Shown here: piece by piece, positions 43,861 through 54,761 of the stretch
How the letters are laid out: each line of letters begins with the position of its first letter
Numbering within the stretch: position 1 is the first letter of the stretch
Assembly: GCA_934661755.1 (NCBI GenBank)
Contig: CAKUJM010000002.1
Coordinates: 1-64,000 of the forward strand
DNA from: an uncultured Lentisphaeria bacterium
Lineage (GTDB): Bacteria > Verrucomicrobiota > Lentisphaeria > Oligosphaerales > Oligosphaeraceae
Length of the DNA: 64,000 nucleotides
Direction of reading: 5' to 3'
Notes under the pieces: model-generated
Database searches by the model: none
What the model was told of the DNA's origin: nothing
Seen by the model: only the letters and a program-made list of their open reading frames with translations
Made by a program: the position numbers and the translations under genes

Positions 43861-44676
43861 TTACCGGATGCCGCTGCTGGAATGGAATGTCATTTCAATG
43901 CCGAGACCGGCCAGGCCCATGGCAACTGCATGCAGGATCGCCAGATCTGTTCCCGGCGTGCGGTCGCAATCGGTGATGAAATGGGAGACCGCAATCAGCG
44001 CCATTGCGGATAAAACCGGCAATGACAGCTGCCGCCACGGAAGACGCCGCCAGCCGCCAGGCGGGGTGGCGGCAAGCGATGCGGCCGCCATTGCCAGTGG
44101 CATGGCGGCGAATTGCACGGCCGCGCCGGCGGAAAGTGCCGCGGCAATGGCGCCCAGCGCCGAACACCGCCGGACAGACACGCTGGAGGTGCCACGGGCT
44201 GCCAGGGAGCAGCACAGCGCCGCAATGAAGGCAAATAGGCATCCCGCAACCAGTGAGCGGCCATCGACCGGGTAGATGGCGTCAAGACGCGACAGCGGCA
44301 ATGCCGCCCACGCCATCGCCATCGCCGCCGCCAGCCATTGCCTCATCCCCAGTTGCCGGAAGAGCATCATCAGCACCAGGGTCCCAGTGACATGCCCCAG
44401 CAGGTTGTGGAGATGGAACCAGAACGGCCGTCGCCCGAATGCCGCGCGATCAGCCCACAGCGACAGCGCCGTGGTCGGCAGGTAATGCCGACGCCAATCC
44501 GCCTGGAAGATCGCCGGTGGCGAGTCCGGATTGGCCGCGCCGCCAATTTCTATGCGTGGGCGATTCCAGCTCCGGAGGCTCCCCGCCGGCAGTCGTGCAA
44601 AAAAGAGCGTGGCCACTGCGGCGGCCACCGCCATTGCCCAAAGCCAGCCGCGCCAGGATGCCGGGGCGGCGATCAT
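43861..44676 (-). CDS. polytopic membrane protein, glycosyltransferase-39-like fragment
   Basis: The 271-residue protein has about seven hydrophobic spans. The first loop (IFQADWRRHYLPTTALSLWA, then PFWFHLHNLLGHVTGTLVLM) resembles the periplasmic loop and second spans of TPR/O-mannosyl-type glycosyltransferases, in which the sequence NYRPL-x-x-L/FH-x-x-N is usual. The C-terminal half common in that family is absent, so this may be a short relative or truncated. Its ATG overlaps the pyrD stop. Confidence 0.5.
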   Translation of the reverse strand: MIAAPASWRGWLWAMAVAAAVATLFFARLPAGSLRSWNRPRIEIGGAANPDSPPAIFQADWRRHYLPTTALSLWADRAAFGRRPFWFHLHNLLGHVTGTLVLMMLFRQLGMRQWLAAAMAMAWAALPLSRLDAIYPVDGRSLVAGCLFAFIAALCCSLAARGTSSVSVRRCSALGAIAAALSAGAAVQFAAMPLAMAAASLAATPPGGWRRLPWRQLSLPVLSAMALIAVSHFITDCDRTPGTDLAILHAVAMGLAGLGIEMTFHSSSGIR

Positions 44677-45605
44677 GGATGCTCCAGGCTGTCGACGATC
44701 TCATTGACATCCGCGACGCCATGGTCGTCCAGCCACTCCTGCATTTGCTGCGGTATTTTCAGCAGGCATTGCGGGTCGGCGAAAATCGCGGTCCCCACCC
44801 CCACGGCATTGGCGCCAGCCATCATGAACTCCAGCGCATCGGTGCCGGTCATGACCCCGCCCATGCCGATGATCGGGATCGACGGCACCGCCCGTCGTAC
44901 TTCATAGACCATCCGCAATGCCAGTGGTTTCAACGCCGGGCCGGAATACCCGCCGGTGAAGTTGGCCAGACGGCTGCGCCGGCGTTCCAAATCCACTGCC
45001 AGGCCGGTGACTGTGTTGATCAACGACAGCATGTCGCTGCCGGCATCCACGCACGAATGCGCAAAGTCAGCAATCCGGGTGACGTTGGGTGAGAGCTTGG
45101 TGATCAACGGCAGTGAGGTGGCCTGCCGCACCGCCCGCACCACCTTGGCCGCCAATGCCGGATCGGTGCCGAAGGCAATCCCGCCCGCCTTGACATTCGG
45201 ACAGGAGATGTTGATTTCCAGGGCCGCAATGCCGTCACGATGGCTGTCCAGGCGCGATGCGACCTCGGCGTATTGCTCAATGCTGCGCCCCCAGATATTG
45301 ACGATCACCGGGCAGGGCAATGTCCGCAAAAACGGCAGATAATGGTCGTCTGCGATGAATTTCTCGATTCCGGGATTCTGCAATCCGATGGCGTTGAGCA
45401 TGCCGCCGAAAACCTCGCAGGTGCGCGGCATCGGATTGCCGTCGCAGGGGAAGGGCGACACTCCCTTGACGGTGATGGCGCCAAGGCGATCAAAGGGGAT
45501 CATGCCGCGGTATTCCTGGCCGTAGCCGAAGGTGCCGGACGCGGCAATGACCGGGTTGACTAGGCTGATGCCTCCGAGATTGACTGCAAGGGATGATGCC
45601 GACAT
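44673..45605 (-). CDS. pyrD: dihydroorotate dehydrogenase, class 1
   Basis: The 310-residue flavoenzyme oxidises dihydroorotate to orotate in pyrimidine synthesis. It has LGGISLVNPVIAASGTFGYG at the start, the LEINISCPNVKAGG motif with the class 1 catalytic cysteine region, ITKLSPNVT, and IIGMGGVMTGTDALEFMMAG as the FMN phosphate site. The length and the lack of an N-terminal extension fit class 1B, which normally needs an iron-sulfur PyrK subunit; no pyrK is adjacent here. The next gene overlaps by four bases. Confidence 0.93.
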   Translation of the reverse strand: MSASSLAVNLGGISLVNPVIAASGTFGYGQEYRGMIPFDRLGAITVKGVSPFPCDGNPMPRTCEVFGGMLNAIGLQNPGIEKFIADDHYLPFLRTLPCPVIVNIWGRSIEQYAEVASRLDSHRDGIAALEINISCPNVKAGGIAFGTDPALAAKVVRAVRQATSLPLITKLSPNVTRIADFAHSCVDAGSDMLSLINTVTGLAVDLERRRSRLANFTGGYSGPALKPLALRMVYEVRRAVPSIPIIGMGGVMTGTDALEFMMAGANAVGVGTAIFADPQCLLKIPQQMQEWLDDHGVADVNEIVDSLEHP

Positions 45606-45668
45606 ATTTGGTTAAGAAGACATTTTACAGGAAAAGTCAAAAAACTGAGGGATTTTCGGATAGGATGC

Positions 45669-45988
45669 TACCCCCGTCACCCCCCGCTACCCCCCGTCAC
45701 CCACCGTCACCCATCGCTACCCATCGCTACCCACCGCTACCCACCGCTATCCACCGCTATCCACCGCTATCCACCGCTATCCACCGCTATCCACCGCTAC
45801 CCACCGTGATCCACCGTGATCCTCCGTCACCCCCCCGCTACCCACCGCTATCCACCGCTACCCACCGCTACCCTCTGCTGCCCACCGCTACCCTCCGTTA
45901 CCCACCGTCACCCCCCGCTACCCACCGCTACCCACCGTGATCCTCCGTTACCCTCCGTGATCCTCCGTCATCCTCCGTGATCCTCCGT
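45669..45988. repeat. 10-bp minisatellite, about 32 units
   Basis: About 320 bp of direct tandem repeats with unit CCACCGCTAY (variants CCACCGTGAT, CCTCCGTGAT, CCCCCGTCAC) keep a 10-bp period without a break. The centre (45750-45800) is nearly homogeneous and the edges are more diverged, as expected for repeat slippage. It lies right behind the pyrD start side, so it may be in the 5' leader of pyrD. A short ORF through it is without coding character. Confidence 0.9.
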
Positions 45989-46198
45989 TTGTAAAGTGTC
46001 TGCCAATCGCACACTTTTGGGGATTATGGCGTTGGCGAATGGCAATACCGCGCGGGATGGTTAGCTTATCGCTGGGTGGTCGGGCGGGGGAACATGGCCC
46101 ACCTATAAGGCTATCGCGCGCGCGAGGGATGTGCGTTCTGGGGAAAAAAGGAGGTCAGAAAAGGAGGAAGGCGGAAATCCTTACGGTTTTTCGGGTGG
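45989..46198. other. intergenic segment without recognised feature
   Basis: Between the minisatellite and the acetyltransferase stop there are about 210 bp in which I see no coding sequence, RNA or hairpin of note. A GGAGG-rich stretch at 46149-46166 leads into no convincing ORF. Confidence 0.5.
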
Positions 46199-46726
46199 TC
46201 ACGCCTGGGAGTTGCGGAATGACGGCACCGGCATTAGCCCCGGCCCAATCTGCTTTTGGAACCAGGCCACGTCATGCCACTGGCCATTCTTGAAACCGGC
46301 GTCGGCAAAGCGTCCCGCCAGCTTGAATCCCAGCGACAGGTGAAGGCGTTCGCTGGCCGGATTGGGCAGCGTCACGCAGCCGAAGGCATTGCGAAGCCCC
46401 ATGTGGCGCAGGCGCTCCAGCAGCTCGAGATACAGCATCCGTCCGAGTCCGCGTCCGGTGGCATGGGCCGTGAAGTAGATCGACAGCTCGGCACTCCATT
46501 GGTAGGCCTGGCGTTCGCGCAATTCATGCGCATATGCGTAGCCGATAACCTGCCCTGAGTCCACTGCAACCAGATAGGGGTACTTTGCAATGATCGCCGC
46601 CATGCGCAACCGGAACGCCTCCGCAGTCGGCAGCGCCGTCTCGAAGGTGATATTGCTGTCGATGTATTCGGCGTAGATGGCGCGTATTGACTGGCTGTCG
46701 TCAATGGTGGCATCGCGTATGGTCAT
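46199..46726 (-). CDS. GNAT N-acetyltransferase, phosphinothricin-type
   Basis: The 175-residue protein has the full GNAT layout: IRDATIDDSQSIRAIYAEYI, the SNITFETALPTAEAF segment typical of the Pat/Bar/YncA group, the acetyl-CoA loop TAHATGRGLGRMLY (a variant of Q/R-x-x-G-x-G), and the final LHLSLGFKLAGRF strand-helix with DVAWFQKQ. It probably acetylates a small amine. The ATG at 46726 fits the domain start; the frame is open 12 codons further. Confidence 0.88.
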   Translation of the reverse strand: MTIRDATIDDSQSIRAIYAEYIDSNITFETALPTAEAFRLRMAAIIAKYPYLVAVDSGQVIGYAYAHELRERQAYQWSAELSIYFTAHATGRGLGRMLYLELLERLRHMGLRNAFGCVTLPNPASERLHLSLGFKLAGRFADAGFKNGQWHDVAWFQKQIGPGLMPVPSFRNSQA

Positions 46727-46807
46727 AGCGGGAACAATGGCGGCGGCGGGATCAAATGGCAATTCAGGCGGCTGGCAGGGGTAACGGGCTTAATGTAACC
46801 TGAATAC

Positions 46808-46912
46808 GTGAAGTTGGTTCTTTTTCACCATGATTTCGTCATTTTTCGGTCACGCACCCCCGGCATGCCCCATCAAAAATCCTCATTCTGGCACAAAATC
46901 ACCCGTCTTCAC
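46808..46912. repeat. dispersed palindromic element, copy B
   Basis: Starts GTGAAGTTGGTTCTTTTTCA, has the core CATGATTTCGTCATTTTTCGG, and ends with a complementary right arm finishing GTCTTCAC. The terminal TGA of this arm is used as the stop codon of the minus-strand TtcA-like gene. Confidence 0.75.
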
Positions 46913-47991
46913 TGATCCGGGCGCAATGCTGAATCCGTCCTCTGGCAATAGCGGTGGTCAAGCAGATGTTCCAGGCGGATATCGCCCATCGAGTGGCGCA
47001 TGGCGCTGTAAAGATCGGGGAAGCGCCCTTCCAGTTGCTGGAGGAGGCTGCCCAGGAAATGGCGGTCGCCGTCCTTCAAGGCATCCTCGTAGGGGCAGGA
47101 CTTGACCACGGGGAAGCCGAAGAATTGTGCGGCGGCATGGATGTCGCGCTTGCGGCAGTTCCAGAGCGGGCGGATCAGCCGTGCCTTTCCGCCGTCAGCG
47201 AAGGTGTTGGGCGCCATGGTCTTCAGTCCGCCGCCGCGAAAAAGCGCGATCATGAAGCTGGTGCACAGGTCATCCAGATGATGTCCCAGCGCCAGCTTGT
47301 TGCATTTCAATTGCGACATCATGTTGTGCAGGCGTCCGCGCCGGAGTCGGCTGCATGCGGAGCAGGGCTTGTCGCCGGTGTCGAGTCTGGAGAAGAACTC
47401 CGGGATGCCCTCCAGCCGGTCGACTTGCAATTGCCATCCCTGCTGTTCGCAATAGACGATCAATGGCCGGGCGTCGAAGGAGTCGTATCCCATGTCGATC
47501 AACGCGGGGATGACCTCGATCCGGAATGGCAACCGTCTTTGCAGGACGGTAAGCAGGTGCATCAGCATCAGCGAGTCTTCGCCGCCGGAGACCCCGGCCA
47601 GGATGCGGTCGCCATCGGCAAAGAGCCCGAATTCGGCGGATGACTTGGCGCATTGCTGCAGCAGCTCCCTGAAGGCGGCGGTCTTGTACGGCAGCTTGCG
47701 ACGCCATCCGGCGGTGATTTCCAGGCATGCGTCCACCCATTCCGGCGCCGGGTCAAGCAGCAGTCCACTGTTCATTGTCTGGCCGCGGCAGCCGCGTGGC
47801 CACTGCCGCAGGTCCATTGCGACAATGGCGAATTCCTCCTGGCGGGAGATGTCCCTGAGAATCCGGTCAATCGGCAGTGCCTGCCGTCGTGACTGCTCCT
47901 CGGCCACCAGCAGCGGCCGGTTGAGTCGTCCGGCGAGTTCATGCGCCACCGTGGCGGCATGCGGGCCGTTGAGATAGAGGTTGTTAGGCAT
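46909..47991 (-). CDS. TtcA-like PP-loop ATPase with N-terminal extension
   Basis: The 360-residue protein has a PP-loop ATPase domain (about 125-335) with ILAGVSGGEDSLMLMHLL, the zinc/iron-binding CSAC pair in DKPCSACSRLRRG, LALGHHLDDLCTSFMIALF, and CPYED near the end. This is the TtcA/TilS-like group that modifies tRNA; TtcA makes 2-thiocytidine 32 using a 4Fe-4S cluster. About 120 extra residues precede the domain; their start (NLYLNGPHAATVAHELAGRL) looks like a nucleotide kinase fold without a working P-loop. The gene overlaps the CPBP protease gene by 8 bp. The stop is supplied by a palindromic element. Confidence 0.8.
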   Translation of the reverse strand: MPNNLYLNGPHAATVAHELAGRLNRPLLVAEEQSRRQALPIDRILRDISRQEEFAIVAMDLRQWPRGCRGQTMNSGLLLDPAPEWVDACLEITAGWRRKLPYKTAAFRELLQQCAKSSAEFGLFADGDRILAGVSGGEDSLMLMHLLTVLQRRLPFRIEVIPALIDMGYDSFDARPLIVYCEQQGWQLQVDRLEGIPEFFSRLDTGDKPCSACSRLRRGRLHNMMSQLKCNKLALGHHLDDLCTSFMIALFRGGGLKTMAPNTFADGGKARLIRPLWNCRKRDIHAAAQFFGFPVVKSCPYEDALKDGDRHFLGSLLQQLEGRFPDLYSAMRHSMGDIRLEHLLDHRYCQRTDSALRPDQ

Positions 47992-48667
47992 AATGCGCGA
48001 AGGTGATGAACACCGCCAGATTGTATAATGCGTGGGTGGCGATGCAGGCCACCGTGCCGTATCGGCGCTGGATCATGCATTGGATCGCCCCGAAATAGAA
48101 CATCGCGGGGACATACGCCACCGGCCGGTGGAGCACCGCGAAGATCAGCGCGCTGGCAAAGGCGGCGCCCGCGAATGGCAGGTGACGCTCGATGAGCCGG
48201 ACGAGGCAGAGCCGGAAGGTCAGCTCCTCGTACAGCGGTGTCGTGAACACTCCGGAGACTCCGATCATGATCAGCTCCCATTGCGAGGCCTGGCTCATGA
48301 CGCCGAAGTTGGGGTCTTGCGGCATGGCGGCGGCGTCCGCGCCATGATAGAAGATGATCGTGATGAGCCAGTTGATGAAGGCGCAGGTGAGCAGCAGCAG
48401 GATGGCGCCGCCGAGGATATGGATTGGCAGCAGGATCCGCCGCTTAAGCGACTGTGGCCACAGCTGCAGCACCTCCTGCCAGCCATAGGTGCGGACCGCC
48501 GGCGCCCAGCAGAACAGCCCGCCGACGATCAATCCCAATGCCGGCGAAGCCCAGACTGTGCGGGCCACGAAAATGCCGACCAGCGCCAGCTCGTCGTATT
48601 GCCGCAGGCTCAGTCCGGTGTTGCGCCATGGCGGCCATTCCCGGCTTTCATTGGAGTATTGCGCCAT
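47984..48667 (-). CDS. CPBP-family intramembrane metalloprotease
   Basis: The 227-residue membrane protein (start 48667; 48721 also possible) has five or more spans and the family motifs YEELTFRLCLVRLIER (EExxxR), AVLHRP (His) and ATHALYN (last His box). CPBP proteins are Rce1-like membrane proteases with roles in prenyl-protein processing or bacteriocin self-immunity; the target here is unknown. It lies between the SAM methyltransferase and the TtcA-like gene in one tightly packed run. Confidence 0.85.
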   Translation of the reverse strand: MAQYSNESREWPPWRNTGLSLRQYDELALVGIFVARTVWASPALGLIVGGLFCWAPAVRTYGWQEVLQLWPQSLKRRILLPIHILGGAILLLLTCAFINWLITIIFYHGADAAAMPQDPNFGVMSQASQWELIMIGVSGVFTTPLYEELTFRLCLVRLIERHLPFAGAAFASALIFAVLHRPVAYVPAMFYFGAIQCMIQRRYGTVACIATHALYNLAVFITFAHYA

Positions 48668-48680
48668 CGGGGAAATCCGG

Positions 48681-49532
48681 TCATCCTCGCCAGAAGGCGT
48701 ATGATCCGCTGGGGACGGCAAATTGCGCCGCCGTGGCCGGCAGGGTCATCTCGCCGGTGGCGATCCTGCCTTCCGGCAAGCTCTGCCCCACCAGGTGTTC
48801 CAGCACCAGCGGAGTGTATCCGGGGGTATGGCAGGTGAGCATGAGAAACAGCGCCTGGCCGCTCAATACCTGCCGGCAAAGATCCAGCAGCTCCAGCATG
48901 TCGGAGTCGATCTGGAAAAGCTCCTGGTTGGTGCCGCGGCCAAAGCTGGGCGGATCCAGGATGACGCCGTCATACCGGTGGCCGCGGCGGATCTCGCGCC
49001 GCAGGAATTTCTGGACATCGTCGATGATCCAGCGCACCGGCGCCTCTGACAGGCCATTGATGCGGGCATTTTCCCGTGCCCACTCCACCATCTTCTTCGA
49101 GGCATCCAGGTGGCAGACCCGGCATCCCAGGCGTGCCATTGCCAAAGTCGCGCCGCCGGAGTAGGCGAATAGATTCAGGATGTCCAGCTCCGCAGGACGG
49201 CGCGAACTGCCGCCGATGGCCTCCGCAGCCAGGCGCCAGCTGCGGCAATGCTCAGGAAAGACTCCGACATGGCCGAAATCCGTCGGCTTCAGCCAGAATT
49301 GGATTCCCGCCAATTGGCACTGCCAGCCATTGCGCAGCTGCGGATCGCGCAATTCCCAGCGGCTGCCGCCGTCACGGGTGAAAAATCCATCGGCCTGGCG
49401 CCAGACCGACGGTGGCGACTGCGGGCGCCAGACTGCCTGGGCGCAGGGCCGGTCAAGAATGTGGCGGCCGAAACGCTCCAGCTTGCGCCCGGCGCCGGCA
49501 TCGATGAACTCGTAGGATTGATCGGCTGACAT
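48681..49532 (-). CDS. class I SAM-dependent methyltransferase (RlmI-like)
   Basis: The 283-residue protein starts with a small domain (SYEFIDAGAGRKLERFGRHI and LDRPCAQAVW) and continues with a Rossmann methyltransferase: ILNLFAYSGGATLAMARLGC (motif I), HLDASKKMVEWARENARING, and YDGVILDPPSFGRG (motif IV). This is typical of 23S rRNA cytosine C5 methyltransferase relatives (RlmI/RlmL C-terminal type). The ATG at 49532 follows a GAGG and is 4 bp behind the previous stop; the longer frame is an antisense artefact. Confidence 0.88.
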   Translation of the reverse strand: MSADQSYEFIDAGAGRKLERFGRHILDRPCAQAVWRPQSPPSVWRQADGFFTRDGGSRWELRDPQLRNGWQCQLAGIQFWLKPTDFGHVGVFPEHCRSWRLAAEAIGGSSRRPAELDILNLFAYSGGATLAMARLGCRVCHLDASKKMVEWARENARINGLSEAPVRWIIDDVQKFLRREIRRGHRYDGVILDPPSFGRGTNQELFQIDSDMLELLDLCRQVLSGQALFLMLTCHTPGYTPLVLEHLVGQSLPEGRIATGEMTLPATAAQFAVPSGSYAFWRG

Positions 49533-49536
49533 GGCC

Positions 49537-50814
49537 CTATGCCTCGTCTTCGCCGTCAGGCTGCTCGGCCTCCAGGCGGCTGCCGCGGAATCCGGAATCT
49601 CCCGCAAGGCATTGCAATGACGGCAATTGCGCCCAGATGCCAGTCTGCGGGATGAGGATTTCCCAGTTGTCGCCCATGATCTGGCGAGTCCAGATCGCGG
49701 CGTCGATGATGGCGCATAGATCCCAATGTTCGCCGTCATGCTTGCGGTTGGCGTGTGCCGCGCAGCTGCACCATCCCGGGGTCATGCCGTCAAGACGCAG
49801 CCGCCCGGACGGTGAGAAGTCCGCCAATTGGCGGATGATCCGGCGATAGAGCCGTTGCGTGGCACGGCCGCACCAGCAGGCCGCATTGTCGGCGGTGCGG
49901 CGGTTGGATTGCGGAACCGGCAGCTGCCGCAGATCCAGGGCAATGGCGGGCGCGCCTTCGAGGGCTTCCAGGTCCTTGCGGGAAATGCCATTGGCGCCGC
50001 TGCAGTCCAATGACGGCAGCGCTTCAAAGCGCGACGGCGTGGCCTGAAGCATCGGCGCGCTCCATGCGATATAGGAATTGAACCGGTATGGCCGCGCATC
50101 CGGATATGACAGCGGGATTTCGGCGGATGGCAATTTGCCGTGCGCCCCCGGAACCGGCTTGGCCGGTAATTTGGGCGGCGGAGGCGGTGGCGGACATTGC
50201 GTCACCCAGCGCCTCATGGTGAAACGCCCGCCCGATGCGCTGATTTCAAGTTTGCCAGCGCCCTTGAGCGACTCGCTGTTGAAGGCGTTTCGCCAGCGCC
50301 ACAGGTCGTCGCCCAGTCCGAATTCCAGCCGCAGGCCGTCGGCACGCTCAAACACGATTGCGGCCGGCAATGGCGAAATCGCCACCGGCGCACTCCCGGA
50401 TGCCGGCATGTCATGCCAGGCGATTTGGGGGGTCTGGCTGTCGATGGTGAAATAACGTTGCCATCCGCCGCCCAATACCACGCTGCCCAGCTCGATGCCG
50501 CTCTTGAGCGCAGTCGTCTTGGGCCAGACCAGGTCGGTGGTCAGGCGGAAGGTGTTGGCCGCAATCCGGGAAATCTGGTGGAAGGGCAGGGATGATGCGC
50601 CATGCATGAAAAGCCCCGAGCCCTCATATACCGCACACCCGCCACGATGATAGCCGTGCGCCTTGACCTGCTCCACGGCGTCATCGCTGGCGCCGTCTAT
50701 GCGGCTGTGCAGAAAGCTGAATACGGTCTTGCCGTCAATCGACAGCCGCTGCGGTGCGCAGGCGCAATTTGCACCGGAAAGCTGCCATCCGCCAAGAATG
50801 TGGTCTATTTCCAT
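49537..50814 (-). CDS. uncharacterised protein with polyproline linker
   Basis: The 425-residue protein has an N-terminal beta-rich half (about 1-215) and a C-terminal half rich in Trp and Cys (CWCGRATQRLYRRIIRQLAD, PGWCSCAAHANRKHDGEHWD). They are joined by a PPPPPPKLPAKPVPG linker. No signal peptide, membrane span or known motif is recognised. It is just upstream of the methyltransferase gene, with which it is probably co-transcribed. Confidence 0.55.
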   Translation of the reverse strand: MEIDHILGGWQLSGANCACAPQRLSIDGKTVFSFLHSRIDGASDDAVEQVKAHGYHRGGCAVYEGSGLFMHGASSLPFHQISRIAANTFRLTTDLVWPKTTALKSGIELGSVVLGGGWQRYFTIDSQTPQIAWHDMPASGSAPVAISPLPAAIVFERADGLRLEFGLGDDLWRWRNAFNSESLKGAGKLEISASGGRFTMRRWVTQCPPPPPPPKLPAKPVPGAHGKLPSAEIPLSYPDARPYRFNSYIAWSAPMLQATPSRFEALPSLDCSGANGISRKDLEALEGAPAIALDLRQLPVPQSNRRTADNAACWCGRATQRLYRRIIRQLADFSPSGRLRLDGMTPGWCSCAAHANRKHDGEHWDLCAIIDAAIWTRQIMGDNWEILIPQTGIWAQLPSLQCLAGDSGFRGSRLEAEQPDGEDEA

Positions 50815-50826
50815 ATTGATAACAAG

Positions 50827-50920
50827 GCAGCTCCCGTGCGAGTGCCAAGACGCAGGGGAGCTGCAATTCGGGTGATGTCCCGCCTGGCGGATGCCGCAGC
50901 GGCGGCACCCATCCAGGCGG
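50827..50920 (-). terminator. two hairpins after the pyruvate:ferredoxin oxidoreductase gene
   Basis: GCAGCTCCC (50827-50835) pairs with its complement at 50856-50864, and CCGCCTGG (50880-50887) pairs with its complement at 50913-50920. Both are just downstream of the minus-strand stop at 50941 and before the next gene. Confidence 0.5.
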
Positions 50921-50940
50921 CGGTTCGTTTTCAGCTGCGT

Positions 50941-54537
<3,597 letters not shown>

Positions 54538-54761
54538 AGTGTCTAAGCTCCTTGAGGATTTTTTTGGGGGGAAAGCCAGGACTTCTCCTGTGATCGCTGA
54601 AAACATCCCGGACGGCCTCGAATCCGGGGCCATCCAGGCAAAAATGCGCCCGGAAAGGCGCAAAAAAAAACAACGTCCGCTAATATATGCCCTATTGGCA
54701 GTTTTATCCGCCAGGCGAAGAAAAATAGTTCCAAAGGGATGGCGGGCTCCGTCCGCCGCTG

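Noticed and set aside
45593..45940. Protein-coding gene with a PATHRYPP repeat
   Set aside because: It is a translation of the minisatellite and overlaps the pyrD start antisense, with no ribosome site or domain.
45669..45988. CRISPR array
   Set aside because: The repeats are tandem with a 10-bp period and no spacers, so this is a minisatellite; no cas genes are near.
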